64,000 nucleotides of DNA, from NCBI RefSeq assembly GCF_000152905.1, contig NZ_AAMY01000012.1:1-64000 (forward strand), given 5' to 3'. Each line of letters opens with the position of its first letter. Position 1 is the stretch's first letter. The translations under genes and the position numbers were made by a program. The stretch is from Nitrobacter sp. Nb-311A. GTDB taxonomy: Bacteria > Pseudomonadota > Alphaproteobacteria > Rhizobiales > Xanthobacteraceae. Under the pieces are notes generated by a model. It was not told the DNA's origin. It worked only from the letters and a program-made list of their open reading frames with translations, and ran no database searches. This document shows positions 53,436 to 61,820 of the stretch, piece after piece.

Positions 53436-54200
53436 TCAAGCGACGGCCTCGTCGGGAAGCTTCAATATGGTCAGGATTTCCTCGTTCGGCAGAAGAAACG
53501 ATTGCTCTTCGACTTCCAGGTCGTCGCCTCCTCTAACGTCAAACCATGCGTCGGCCGGCATTTTTCGGGGAAAAGCCTGTTCAGCGGCGCCTTTGAAGAG
53601 CATCTCGGCTGCGAATGTTTGGGGATCCAATTGCTTGGCCGGCACCCACCAAGGCTGGATCATCTTTGCCCTCTCGAACCAGCGACGCTTTTCCTTGTTG
53701 TGACACACGAGGACTATTGGAAATCGGTTCAGAACGGTCATCTTGAAGAGCGTTGCCGTCAGGCTGGCTTCGAACTCGCCCGCCAACTCGCGCGCAGCCG
53801 CCAAAGTCGGACGCTTCATTTTCCGAAGACGGGGTGTGACCATAAAATTCGGTAGGATCAGATCAGAAGCGAAGCCGTCAGCTTGACGTTCTGGATCCAA
53901 GGGACCGTTGGCGAAGTTGCAGACGTCGCTCTTGCCGCAGAAGAGAATCCGGCCGCGATGATGGTGCCAGTGGCCGATTTCGTGGGCTAGGGAAAAGCGC
54001 CGACGTTTGGGGCTGCTGCGGCTGTTGATGGAAATGACAGCCCTTCGACGGGTGCCCACAATGGTGGCCTCGCAACTGTCCATGGGACGGTAATTGACGA
54101 CTGCACCTTTGGTCCAGGCGATCGCATCCAGGTCGATCTCCTTTGGTTCGGATATGCCGAGTTCCGTTAGCATCCGCTCCGCGGGAGTAGCGGCGTTCAT
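53436..54200 (-). CDS. ImmA/IrrE-family metallopeptidase
   Basis: 254 aa; ATG 54200 overlaps the upstream stop in ATGA (54197-54200). The gluzincin motif is H73-E-I-G-H77 (SLAHEIGHWHHHRG) with the third ligand E104 in PERQADGFASDL. The C-terminal 110 residues form a separate domain with a conserved tryptophan-rich part (FERAKMIQPWWVPAKQLDPQ). ImmA/IrrE peptidases cleave repressors on a stress or DNA-damage signal; CapP does this for CBASS. Last gene of the sigma-like operon next to CBASS, so I infer it cuts the middle protein. Confidence 0.85.
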   Translation of the reverse strand: MNAATPAERMLTELGISEPKEIDLDAIAWTKGAVVNYRPMDSCEATIVGTRRRAVISINSRSSPKRRRFSLAHEIGHWHHHRGRILFCGKSDVCNFANGPLDPERQADGFASDLILPNFMVTPRLRKMKRPTLAAARELAGEFEASLTATLFKMTVLNRFPIVLVCHNKEKRRWFERAKMIQPWWVPAKQLDPQTFAAEMLFKGAAEQAFPRKMPADAWFDVRGGDDLEVEEQSFLLPNEEILTILKLPDEAVA

Positions 54201-54628
54201 TCCTCGTCATTCCCTTCGTTCTCGAGCGCCTCGAGCTGAGCCAAATCGTCCAGGGCGCCTTCTTCGTCTTTCTCCGAAAGATTTTTACCCTTGCGAGCGG
54301 CCATCATCATGCCCGCGACGTTTTCTCCGGCTCCGGATCGCATGGCAGCCAGCTTCCCGCGAACTCGCTCCCTGTCGATGCGAGAAACGGTTGAGGTTTG
54401 AGTATTCCGGTCCGCGACTGCCGCCTTAGCTTGCTCTAGGCGCAGCTTGGCACAGGACTTTTTCGCGTCAACGAAGACCGCGTCCATCTCGGCGATTACC
54501 TTCGCCTCATCGAGACTTTCCGAGGACAGTTCTTCTCGCAGCTGCGCCGGCGACATGTTGAGGATGTCCTCGTCGAGTGCATCAGATATCCGCTGCAACT
54601 GCTCATGCCCCGTTACCTTCCTGCTCAT
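54197..54628 (-). CDS. small charged protein, candidate anti-sigma factor
   Basis: 143 aa, coupled on both sides by ATGA overlaps (54625-54628 and 54197-54200). Helical and acidic at the N-terminus (RISDALDEDILNMSPAQLRE, ELSSESLDEAKVIAEMDAVF), basic in the centre (VSRIDRERVRGKLAAMRSGA) and very acidic at the end. No membrane helix, no metal-binding motif, no recognised family. Its place between a sigma-like protein and an ImmA/IrrE peptidase suggests the cleavable inhibitor; this is inference. Confidence 0.65.
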   Translation of the reverse strand: MSRKVTGHEQLQRISDALDEDILNMSPAQLREELSSESLDEAKVIAEMDAVFVDAKKSCAKLRLEQAKAAVADRNTQTSTVSRIDRERVRGKLAAMRSGAGENVAGMMMAARKGKNLSEKDEEGALDDLAQLEALENEGNDEE

Positions 54629-55218
54629 GATGGAAGTCCCTCCGGGAATTTCTTCTTCACCGCCTTCTTGATCCGCCTCATTGCGTAATCGTACGCCGCC
54701 TGGTCAATTCCGACTTCATCGCGCAATTCCTTTCCCTTTTTGCCGTCCGCCAGCGCCATGATCACGAATTGCGCCTCGTCGTCGCCATCCAGACACTCAT
54801 AAATCGCCGCTACGGTGTCGGTATCCTCCTGCTCGATGAGGGCCGCCTCCGGATTGTGCTGGTTGGTCAAAACCTGCAGATCCGACAAGTCCCCGCTGCG
54901 GCCATCCTTCGCGATCGACCGCTCCCGCTTCAACTGGACCCGGCGATGCGAGGCCAGACTGCGCATTGTCTGGGCTAGGAATGCAATCAGCGACACGTCG
55001 ATCGGACACCGCCGCTTCCCAGTCAGTGCCCGGCAGACCGCCTCATGATAGAGATCACCTTGCCGGAAGTCGGTGCCCGCACATCGGCGCCGCTCAATGA
55101 GCCAGAGCCGGATCTTTTCGTCCGCAGAAAACGAGGCGATCTGTTCCAACACCTCCTCAGGAGCGAGGTGCTTTGTGTCTTGCGGCTCACTTTCGCCGAG
55201 AACGTCGGTGTCGCTCAT
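54625..55218 (-). CDS. sigma-70-family RNA polymerase sigma factor-like protein
   Basis: 197 aa; ATG 55218 with TGAGGAC upstream. A region 2-like part at about residues 50-100 (DLYHEAVCRALTGKRRCPID, LIAFLAQTMRSLASHRRVQL) and a region 4-like helix-turn-helix near residues 145-190 (GDDEAQFVIMALADGKKGKE, VGIDQAAYDYAMRRIKKAV). The layout fits small alternative sigma factors of the ECF type. First gene of a coupled three-gene operon, divergent from the CBASS genes with a 167-base shared upstream region. Confidence 0.75.
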   Translation of the reverse strand: MSDTDVLGESEPQDTKHLAPEEVLEQIASFSADEKIRLWLIERRRCAGTDFRQGDLYHEAVCRALTGKRRCPIDVSLIAFLAQTMRSLASHRRVQLKRERSIAKDGRSGDLSDLQVLTNQHNPEAALIEQEDTDTVAAIYECLDGDDEAQFVIMALADGKKGKELRDEVGIDQAAYDYAMRRIKKAVKKKFPEGLPS

Positions 55219-55241
55219 GCGTCCTCAGCGCTGCTGCCCGT

Positions 55242-55319
55242 GTATGCCGATCTCAATCTCGGATTCGGACGATCTGGAAAAAAATTAGGAGTCCGAAATC
55301 CCCGCCCAGCTCGGCATAC
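55242..55319. promoter_or_regulatory. nested inverted repeats in the sigma/CBASS divergent promoter
   Basis: The outer arms GTATGCCGA (55242-55250) and TCGGCATAC (55311-55319) are perfect; the inner arms GGATTCGGAC (55261-55270) and GTCCGAAATCC (55291-55301) pair with one extra base. Both share one centre near 55280, inside an A-rich stretch. This could be an operator pair bound by a dimeric regulator or an RNA hairpin in the CBASS leader. Confidence 0.6.
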
Positions 55320-55385
55320 GTGTGTGAGAGCGCCTTAACGAGGCTAGGTGGCTGGCGAAATATAGCAGAAAGCGATGCTAAATCA

Positions 55386-56578
55386 ATGAATTACGTAGCA
55401 GAACGTGCGCAGTTGCGCCAATCCCAGCTTATGTTGAAGAGGCTTGTCAGCACCTAGAGCCGTCCGCATCCCAGCAGGACCTCGCCAAACAGCGCTATGA
55501 GGGCGTCGGAGGCTGGCTTGCCCGCTCGGAGGACTCGCTGCTCGCTTCGATCGAGATCCGGCTGCAGGGCTCGGTCGCCATCGGTACGACCGTCAAGCCG
55601 CTAGGAGCCAACGAGCACGACGTCGACCTGGTCGCGCATGTTCCCGATCTAGATGTCGCCGTTTCGCCGGCTCAACTCAAGCACCGGATCGGCGATCGCC
55701 TCCGCAGCAACGGATATTACGCCCCCCTGCTGAAGGAGATGCCGCGGTGCTGGCGGCTCGATTACGCCAATGAGTTTCACCTGGACATCACCCCGTCGAT
55801 TCCGAATCCGGAGTGCCGTTTCGGAGGCGAACTCGTTCCGGACAAGACGCTAAAGACATGGAAGGCCTCGAACTCCATGGGTTACCGGGCCAAGTTCAAC
55901 CGGCGTGCCGCGCTTCTGCCACGGATACGGCCCGCTCTCGGCATGACATTCGACAGCATGCGGAAGGTCGATGTCGAACCCTACCCCGAAAACAAGCGCC
56001 TGAAAGGCATCCTTCTGCGCATCGTGCAGATCGCAAAGCGCCACCGCGATCTGCTCTTCATCGATGACAACGATGGCGTGGCGCCGCTCTCAATCATCAT
56101 CACCACGCTGGCCTCGCGGACCTATGAGATCTGCGCCACTAACTTCGAATACGATCACGAGCTCGACCTGATCGTCGACGTGCTGCGCCGGATGCCGAGC
56201 ATGCTGGAGACCGGCACGTTTCAGGGACGCGCGGTGTGGTACCTCTGGAACCAGACCACCTCCGGCGAGAACTTCTGCGAAAAGTGGAACAAGTACCCCG
56301 AGCGGGCTATCGCGTTCTTCGAATGGCACCGCAGGATCCTGGCCGACGTCGAGCTGCTCGCCCGCGCGCAGGGGCTCGACCAGGTGCGGCGGCGGCTGGG
56401 TGACGTCTTCGGCATGGGCCCGGCCAACAAGGCGATGGACTCTCTGACCGAACGCGTGGACACCGCTCGCGCCACGGGCCGGCTGTCCGTCACCAAATCC
56501 GCCGGCCTGATCATGGGCACGACGGCAGCCAGCGCGACGCCGGTACCCGCGAACACGTTCTTCGGCGACAGGCGGTGA
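55386..56578 (+). pseudogene. CBASS CD-NTase (cyclic oligonucleotide synthase), frameshift near start
   Basis: The ATG at 55386 starts RAQLRQSQLMLKRLVST, then hits TAG at 55455-55457; in the next frame the family continues at once as LEPSASQQDLAKQRYEGVGG. A one-base deletion there best explains this. Active-site motifs are intact: LQGSVAIGT and HDVDLV (GS and DxD) and EFHLDITPSIP (third aspartate). From ATG 55739 only a 279-aa protein lacking GS and DxD could be made. CD-NTases make cyclic nucleotides on phage infection. Confidence 0.85.
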
Positions 56579-56582
56579 TTCC

Positions 56583-57077
56583 GTGCGGCTCGGGCGACCG
56601 AAAGCGCTGACGATGGCGCAGCAATACGTCAATCTGCGCGGCAATCCCCTGAGCGCGGGAGATGGCCCTTTGCGGGCCAGCAGCTTCACCTGGATCTACG
56701 AGACCTCGCCGTCGCCGCTGAGCCGCGACTACCAGATCCGGATCGAAATGGCTTGCGGCCTCCCTCCAAGGGTCTTCGTCGATGACCCGGATATCGAGGT
56801 GCTCGCCTGCGGTCGCGACCTTCCGCACGTCTACCGCAATCCGACCCGGCTTTGCCTCCATCTGCCGCGCACGCGGGAATGGCAGCCGTGGATGAGGCTC
56901 GACCAGACCGTCGTGCCCTGGACGTCGCTGTGGCTGTTTTATTTTGAGGACTGGCTGGAATCGGGGGAATGGAAGGGCGGAGGCATGCATCCAGCCGACG
57001 CCCCGCGGACCCGGCAAAGCCGGCGTCGTTTGGGATTGCGGCAGCCCGTCGAATGCGACCTGGGGAGCGAAGGGTGA
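56583..57077 (+). CDS. CBASS stand-alone E2-like protein
   Basis: GTG 56583, four bases after the CD-NTase stop; 164 aa. The candidate catalytic cysteine is C91 in the segment TRLCLHLPRTREW, followed by VVPWTSLWLFYFEDWLESGE and WKGGGMHP. This pattern is that of the E2-only proteins of short type II CBASS, which process the CD-NTase C-terminus in a ubiquitin-like way without E1 or JAB partners. It ends in a GTGA overlap with the next gene. Confidence 0.75.
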   Translation: MRLGRPKALTMAQQYVNLRGNPLSAGDGPLRASSFTWIYETSPSPLSRDYQIRIEMACGLPPRVFVDDPDIEVLACGRDLPHVYRNPTRLCLHLPRTREWQPWMRLDQTVVPWTSLWLFYFEDWLESGEWKGGGMHPADAPRTRQSRRRLGLRQPVECDLGSEG

Positions 57078-58057
57078 ACACCGAGGCTCCCACCTACAAA
57101 ATTCTGTCGATTGACGGTGGCGGAATCCGCGGCGTCTTTCCAGCGGCCTTCCTCGCCAAGCTGGAAGATCACCTCGACGTGCCGATCGGGTCCTACTTCG
57201 ACCTGATCGCCGGAACGTCGACAGGCGGAATCATCGCCATCGGTCTGGGGCTGGGATTGTCCGCCAAAGACATCCTGCGGCTCTACCAAGAGCAGGGACC
57301 GTCAATCTTTGATCAGCAGCACGGCGTATTCGGCAATTTCGTGCGACAGCGATTGCGCGGGGCGATGCACTGGGTGGGATCGAAATACTCCTCGCAGCCG
57401 CTGCACGACGCGCTCGTCGGCATTCTCGGAGACCGCCGACTCGGTGAAAGTCGGACGCGCCTGGTCGTCCCCGCATGGCACCCCATGCTCGAGCGCGTCT
57501 ACATCTACAAGACGGCCCATCACCCCAGGCTTGAGACCGATTACCGTGTGCGGGCGCTCGATGCAGCGATGGCCACTGCTGCCGCGCCGACGTTTCTGAA
57601 GCCTCACATGACAAACGACGAAATCGAACTGGTCGACGGCGGCGTCTGGGCCAACAATCCGATCGGCGTGGCCACGATCGAAGCGGTCGGGATGCTGAAC
57701 TGGCCCGCGAACAGGCTGAAGATCCTCAGTGTCGGCACCATCAATGATGTCAAAGCCCCTCCGCGATGGAAGGGAAAGCTTCCGATGGCGTCATCCGTCG
57801 CGCGCCTTTTCATGGCCGGGCAATCTCACAGCGCGCTGGGTACGGCGAAAATCGTCACCGGCGACGGCCACGACCATCGCGCGATCTGGCGTGTCGACCA
57901 AACCGCGCCGGCGGGTCGCTACACGATGGACGACGCTGCGCGCATCGCAGAAATGAAGAACCGTGGTTTTACCGAAGCGCGGGAGCAACTGCCCGAGCTG
58001 CGCCGCCACTTTTTCGACCGCGAGGCCGAGCGGTTCGTTCCCTGCCACTCACTCTGA
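57074..58057 (+). CDS. capV: CBASS effector: CapV-type patatin phospholipase
   Basis: GTG 57074 overlaps the E2 stop by 4 bases; 327 aa. A patatin domain with the oxyanion loop DGGGIRG (residues 14-20), nucleophile S49 in GTSTGG, and the catalytic aspartate in VDGGVWANNP. CapV enzymes are switched on by the cyclic nucleotide from the CD-NTase and degrade membrane phospholipids, killing the infected cell. All catalytic residues are present. The family-typical C-terminal part (YTMDDAARIAEMKNRGFTEA) is intact. Confidence 0.9.
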   Translation: MNTEAPTYKILSIDGGGIRGVFPAAFLAKLEDHLDVPIGSYFDLIAGTSTGGIIAIGLGLGLSAKDILRLYQEQGPSIFDQQHGVFGNFVRQRLRGAMHWVGSKYSSQPLHDALVGILGDRRLGESRTRLVVPAWHPMLERVYIYKTAHHPRLETDYRVRALDAAMATAAAPTFLKPHMTNDEIELVDGGVWANNPIGVATIEAVGMLNWPANRLKILSVGTINDVKAPPRWKGKLPMASSVARLFMAGQSHSALGTAKIVTGDGHDHRAIWRVDQTAPAGRYTMDDAARIAEMKNRGFTEAREQLPELRRHFFDREAERFVPCHSL

Positions 58058-58069
58058 ATGCGAGGATAC

Positions 58070-58129
58070 ATGCCGAAGAACATCCTGATCTTCTCCGACG
58101 GCACCGGTCGTCGCTGTTGGGGGCACTAA
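58070..58129 (+). pseudogene. DUF2235 hydrolase, first 14 codons only
   Basis: The ATG at 58070, 12 bases after capV, reads MPKNILIFSDGTG and then diverges to a stop. KNILIFSDGTG is the invariant opening of DUF2235 (Tle-type alpha/beta hydrolase) proteins. The operon once carried a second hydrolase gene that was cut off here. Confidence 0.65.
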
Positions 58130-58479
58130 GCTACTTCCAACAGATGAAAAAAAGAACGGCTCGATAGATCTCGGAGTTCGATCAGGGCGACGATCTGTTG
58201 ATTCAGTTCGCAGATCCGCTTTTCTCCATTCTGCATTTGTAGCTCATATTCCTTGAGAATTTTTTCGTCTGCCGGATCGCGCGTCAGTTGTTCATCGTGG
58301 GCTGTTCCGGAGGCGAGTGAGGCAAGATCACGAGCATTACTCACGCGGAATTGCAAAGCATCTCGCTCTTTGGTTGCGGACGCGATCGCGGCATCAATCG
58401 ACTGGACAATCGAACCGACGCGCTTTTTATCGGTCTCAGCATCTCGTTGCCTAGAACGAACTTGAAAGAGTCTTTTCAA
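58126..58479 (-). CDS. coiled-coil hypothetical protein
   Basis: 117 aa from ATG 58479. Helical throughout (VGSIVQSIDAAIASATKERD, EYELQMQNGEKRICELNQQI), ending RDLSSRSFFHLLEVA. No membrane segment or known domain. The 3' end meets the DUF2235 stump, so it arrived with, or next to, the deletion that truncated the CBASS operon. Confidence 0.55.
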   Translation of the reverse strand: MKRLFQVRSRQRDAETDKKRVGSIVQSIDAAIASATKERDALQFRVSNARDLASLASGTAHDEQLTRDPADEKILKEYELQMQNGEKRICELNQQIVALIELRDLSSRSFFHLLEVA

Positions 58480-58965
58480 TCTTGTCTCCTTATTGCTGGA
58501 TAGGAATTTACCTCATTTTACTGATCGATTGAAAAAAGGTGTGGTGATGAGGCCCGCTCGGCAAAAAAAGAACTTGGGATCAACCGGTGGTTGACCCCAC
58601 CGCGAAATCGGTCGCTATGCTCCTAGTCGGACACGCCGCAATTTGAACCCGCATGCGTGAGAACGAAGATCCTAGGCCCCTTCTATCGTGATTCTATATA
58701 AAAGTCAGAGCCATCAAATCTGGTGACCACCGGCCGGCCCCGTTACAATGGCCCCGCGATCAGGATCGTTTCGATTTTCTTCCTCGATGGCGTGCCCGCT
58801 CTTAAGAACTTAAAGCTAATCTGAAAATCCAACCTCGCCCAAGGTCCCCAGCTATCGCATTAAGCTTCAGAGGACGAACCAGCAGATCATTCAACGCCGT
58901 CTGACAAAGCGGCGGTGCAAATAATTCTCGTCCCACAATCGGTGAGGCCTTTCTTGAGATCGAGA
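58480..58965. other. gene-poor stretch
   Basis: AT-rich near 58500-58530 (promoter side of the minus-strand gene). No convincing gene; an 83-codon minus-strand frame at 58802-59053 lacks family resemblance. Confidence 0.4.
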
Positions 58966-59730
58966 GCGAGCATGTCCGTGAGGTCGGTCTCAGTCCCCAC
59001 TGGCAAACGAGACGGGTCGCCTCCTCCCCTATCCAATCTGCTATTCGCAACACTCGCTTACTGCACCCAGGCCAACGCTTTTGGCGATTTCAAATGTGGC
59101 ATAGTGAGTAAATCTCTACACCCGCTGACTGACAACTCGATCAGCATAATCATATGCTCAGCCTTGCGCCCTGGGCTCGGGAATGGAGCGTGGTGGCCAT
59201 CAGGTTCTGGCCGATGGCTTCGCTTTGGTTACCCATGGCGGCCTGTCCCAAGGCGCCTGATTGGCAGCAGCATTCGGTGCGCGGCTTCTTCGCCGGTATC
59301 TTACGGAAGAAGCTCAAGCTGACGCTGACATCGGAAGCTGCTGATGCCGGTCGGATCTACAAAGTAACTGCCCGCACCGAACCGACCGGATCGATGCCTG
59401 ACAAGGCCGCGGCCTGATGCCATGGCGCGAAGTCCAGGATCGCGCCAGCCTGTCAGTCGACGACTTACGAGATTGTCAATGGAAGAGGAGATTGCGCATC
59501 TCCGCAGTCCCGATCTTATCGGCTTGCAGTCCCGCTGGCAGAGTGTTGTGGAGCGGCGTCCACCCTCGGAGCACGTGCCCAATATTTGCTGTTCGGCAGT
59601 CTCGCCTATCGCATTCAGGCCGATGAGCTTGGAGATCTCGATGCTACGACGTTTCAACTTCTGACGCGTGCGGCTACCGACGGTCGCCCTTGCGATGATC
59701 GGCGTCCGCCGTTCCGCTGGCGAGACGTAC
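58966..59730 (+). pseudogene. decayed DUF2924-DUF3489 cassette
   Basis: Fragments in order: a DUF2924 part (LLFATLAYCTQANAFGDFKC, compare MLAYRIQADAFGDLDAG in the intact gene), a DUF3489 C-terminus ([20 protein letters not shown], ending 59417), and a second DUF2924 with shifts (IAHLRSPDLIGLQSRWQSVV, then GSLAYRIQADELGDLDATT). It is an older, rearranged relative of the intact cassette at 62178-64000; no recombinase part follows. Confidence 0.7.
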
Positions 59731-60029
59731 CCCAGCCTCAGCGCACCGCACAACGCCGACGACGGACATAACGTCGTCGCGACAGACCTGACAAAACCGG
59801 CGGATTTTCGTCGTACGACGGCGCTCTTTGCCAATATTATTCGAACGGCTGCTGGCAAGATTTCCCTATGTTGAGCAGAATTGCAGCATTATCGCACGGA
59901 ACGAATTTGCACGGTTGGTTGACGACTTTGCCGAATTGCCAAGGAGCAAAACAAGCGCTCCTCTGGCCTAGTTGAGCAGATTTTTTTGATGTCTAGCGAG
60001 AGCTGTCACATTCAAGTTGTAGCGCGCAG
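59731..60029. other. intergenic, nothing recognised
   Basis: Short frames after the decayed cassette; no ribosome site or repeat seen. Confidence 0.4.
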
Positions 60030-60176
60030 ATTGTGGGTTTCATGAGAGTTCGCTGATGACCCCGCGAGAAGATATCGATCGTCAGCGCCCTCACCTGCTT
60101 CCGTCACGAACAGATGTGGCACTCGCTTTGCTCTGGACAGAACGTTCAGTGAAATCACAACGCAAAGTGCCTTGTT

Positions 60177-60386
60177 ATGACCCAAGCATTGTCTCACCAA
60201 GATGCAACAAGTCTGATCCTCGAGCGAAAATGGTACACTAGGTATCAGGGAATATGCCGCCCGAAGGCGCTAATTCTCCGGCGGATGAAGCGGCCGGGAT
60301 TGGGGCGTCTCCTGATCGCCGTGATCGTCATCGATTGTCTGCTCGCGGCCGGGGCCTGGTTCGCCGTCGGTTACATCATCCAATGA
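60177..60386 (+). CDS. small single-helix membrane protein, copy 2
   Basis: 69 aa (MTQALSHQDATSLILERKWY) ending in one helix (RLLIAVIVIDCLLAAGAWFA, VGYIIQ). About 60 percent identical to 23417-23620. An internal ATG at 60285 (MKRPGLGRLL) may be the real start. Overlaps the minus-strand gene by 117 bases at their 3' ends. Confidence 0.55.
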   Translation: MTQALSHQDATSLILERKWYTRYQGICRPKALILRRMKRPGLGRLLIAVIVIDCLLAAGAWFAVGYIIQ

Positions 60387-60632
60387 TAGATCAGAAGCGC
60401 CGGACCTGACGCCCAAAAGCTCAACAAGGAGGTAGGCCGCCTGGTTCAGGACAAGACACGCGGCTACGATGACAATGCCACTCACGGGTCCGAAACCGTG
60501 CATACGGAGAACGGCCGCCGAGACGATGACAATCAGTAATGCGATAGGCGCAAGGGCGAAGACTTTCAAGCGCAAGCCTGCGGTTGCGCCGATCAATGCG
60601 CTGGTAGCCAGCAAAACAAGAGCGATATACAT
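60270..60632 (-). CDS. small multi-helix membrane protein, copy 2
   Basis: 120 aa from ATG 60632 (MYIALVLLATSALIGATAGL). Helices: VFALAPIALLIVIVSAAVL and GIVIVAACLVLNQAAYLLVE. The polar tail (DVTDGEPGPGREQTIDDDHG) is antisense to the partner gene but conserved in both copies. The upstream frame is open to 60908 and its RGLPGHFHV and YRPSF segments are shared with copy 1. Confidence 0.6.
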   Translation of the reverse strand: MYIALVLLATSALIGATAGLRLKVFALAPIALLIVIVSAAVLRMHGFGPVSGIVIVAACLVLNQAAYLLVELLGVRSGASDLSLDDVTDGEPGPGREQTIDDDHGDQETPQSRPLHPPEN

Positions 60633-61074
60633 GCTTGATGCCAACGGCGATTGTTGTTCTCGTCCTGGCAAGAAGGATGGCCGATAGATGGCGCCGGCGA
60701 CATGGAAGTGGCCGGGTAATCCCCGGACATATCGCTGCATGCTTAACTCGACAAAACAATCTAAAAGAAGCGTAAATTCTGCGATGTGGGCGTCGGCTGC
60801 TAGCCCTCGATCCACGCATCTTATTCTTCGCCGATGACTATCGTCTTTGCGACAGTACTCAATCTGCTCGCGCGCGATCGCAGCGCACCGTTTTCCGAGC
60901 TCAAACAAGGCTGAATTCTGTCAACGTAATGTCAACCCGCGGTTGGGTTTTCTACTTCTGGCGCCGCGCCAACCTTCACCTATTAAGGAAGGCGCCGGAA
61001 CACGCGAGCATAACCGCCCACATGGCCACCACGCTCGGCGTTCCGAAGGTGCTACACCCCGAGCCAGCCGGCAA
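60633..61074. other. leader of the membrane gene plus unassigned sequence
   Basis: 60633-60770 belongs to the inverted duplication and may contain an N-terminal extension of the minus-strand gene. The rest, to 61074, carries only shadow frames. Confidence 0.35.
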
Positions 61075-61344
61075 TCAGGCCGCCGATCTGACCACGGTTG
61101 CGCCAGCTTTGCGTTCGAGCGTGGCAATCGTTGCTTTCAGATTGTCGCGCCTTGTCCGCAGAGCGCGCGCCAACATGGAATAGGCAGCGTCCTGCGGATC
61201 GAAAACCAGCGTTCGCTTTTCTTCGGCCAGAATTTCGCAATCCAGTAGCCCGACTATCCTATCGAAGTCGCTGATTAACGACGCCACCTTTGCATCACTG
61301 ACGTTTTCATCCGTCGTAGCATCAGAAACGAAATGTTGTGCCAT
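61075..61344 (-). CDS. small helical hypothetical protein
   Basis: ATG 61344 with GGGAG 9 bases upstream; 89 aa. All helical (SLISDFDRIVGLLDCEILAE, LARALRTRRDNLKATIATLE). No known domain. Size and pattern resemble a four-helix partner protein. Confidence 0.55.
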   Translation of the reverse strand: MAQHFVSDATTDENVSDAKVASLISDFDRIVGLLDCEILAEEKRTLVFDPQDAAYSMLARALRTRRDNLKATIATLERKAGATVVRSAA

Positions 61345-61433
61345 TTGAATACTCCCGGGTGCACTGCTTTGATACAACTCGTAGACCCAACGCGGATCAT
61401 GAGGATGGCTTGGCAAGAAAGCTGCCAACTCGA

Positions 61434-61710
61434 TTATTGAAGGGCTACCCTTCGCGGAAATGCTGATGACCCAGCCGATGATGGTCGTGATCGGCCAGAA
61501 GGTCGGCGCGTATCGCGACGGCATGGAAATCTACGGCCGCTCCACAGCCTCGAAGGACCGCCAGCTCGTCTCTGGACGACTGGTCGCACTACGATCTCTA
61601 CGACAAAGCCCGAGCCGGTGCGTCTGGCGTTGGAAACGCTGGTGCCGTCCTTCAAGACGCATCTGAACGGTGCGCCGCCGCAAGCCGGCCCCAGGCGGCG
61701 GAATAAGCGC
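61434..61710 (+). pseudogene. alpha/beta hydrolase C-terminal fragment
   Basis: GLPFAEMLMTQPMMVVIGQK, VGAYRDGMEIYGR, then after shifts DDWSHYDLYDK (catalytic histidine region) and KPEPVRLALETLVPSFKTHL. This is the last third of a YcjY-type alpha/beta hydrolase in three frames. Truncated and frameshifted. Confidence 0.6.
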
Positions 61711-61773
61711 GCTTTTCTCTACGGAGCGGCGCCGGGTTCTCGCGCCGCTCCACGCAATTTGTGAGGACGGAAA

Positions 61774-61820
61774 ATGACGAAAGTGCTTGTTCTCGGTGCG
61801 GGTGGTCACTTACGAGACAT
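61774..61820 (+). pseudogene. NAD(P)-binding oxidoreductase, N-terminal stump
   Basis: The ATG at 61774 (with GAGGACGG upstream) gives MTKVLVLGAGGH, the start of a Rossmann-fold (NmrA-type) protein, then homology stops. It lay downstream of the alpha/beta hydrolase gene; both were cut. Confidence 0.45.

Larger units (their letters stand above)
60030..60770. repeat. diverged inverted repeat, copy 2
   Basis: Reverse-complement match of 23041-23720 with interruptions. It includes the upstream part of the single-helix gene (for example CAGTGAAATCACAACGCAAAG) and the leader of the multi-helix gene. The spacing of both genes is kept. Confidence 0.75.
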
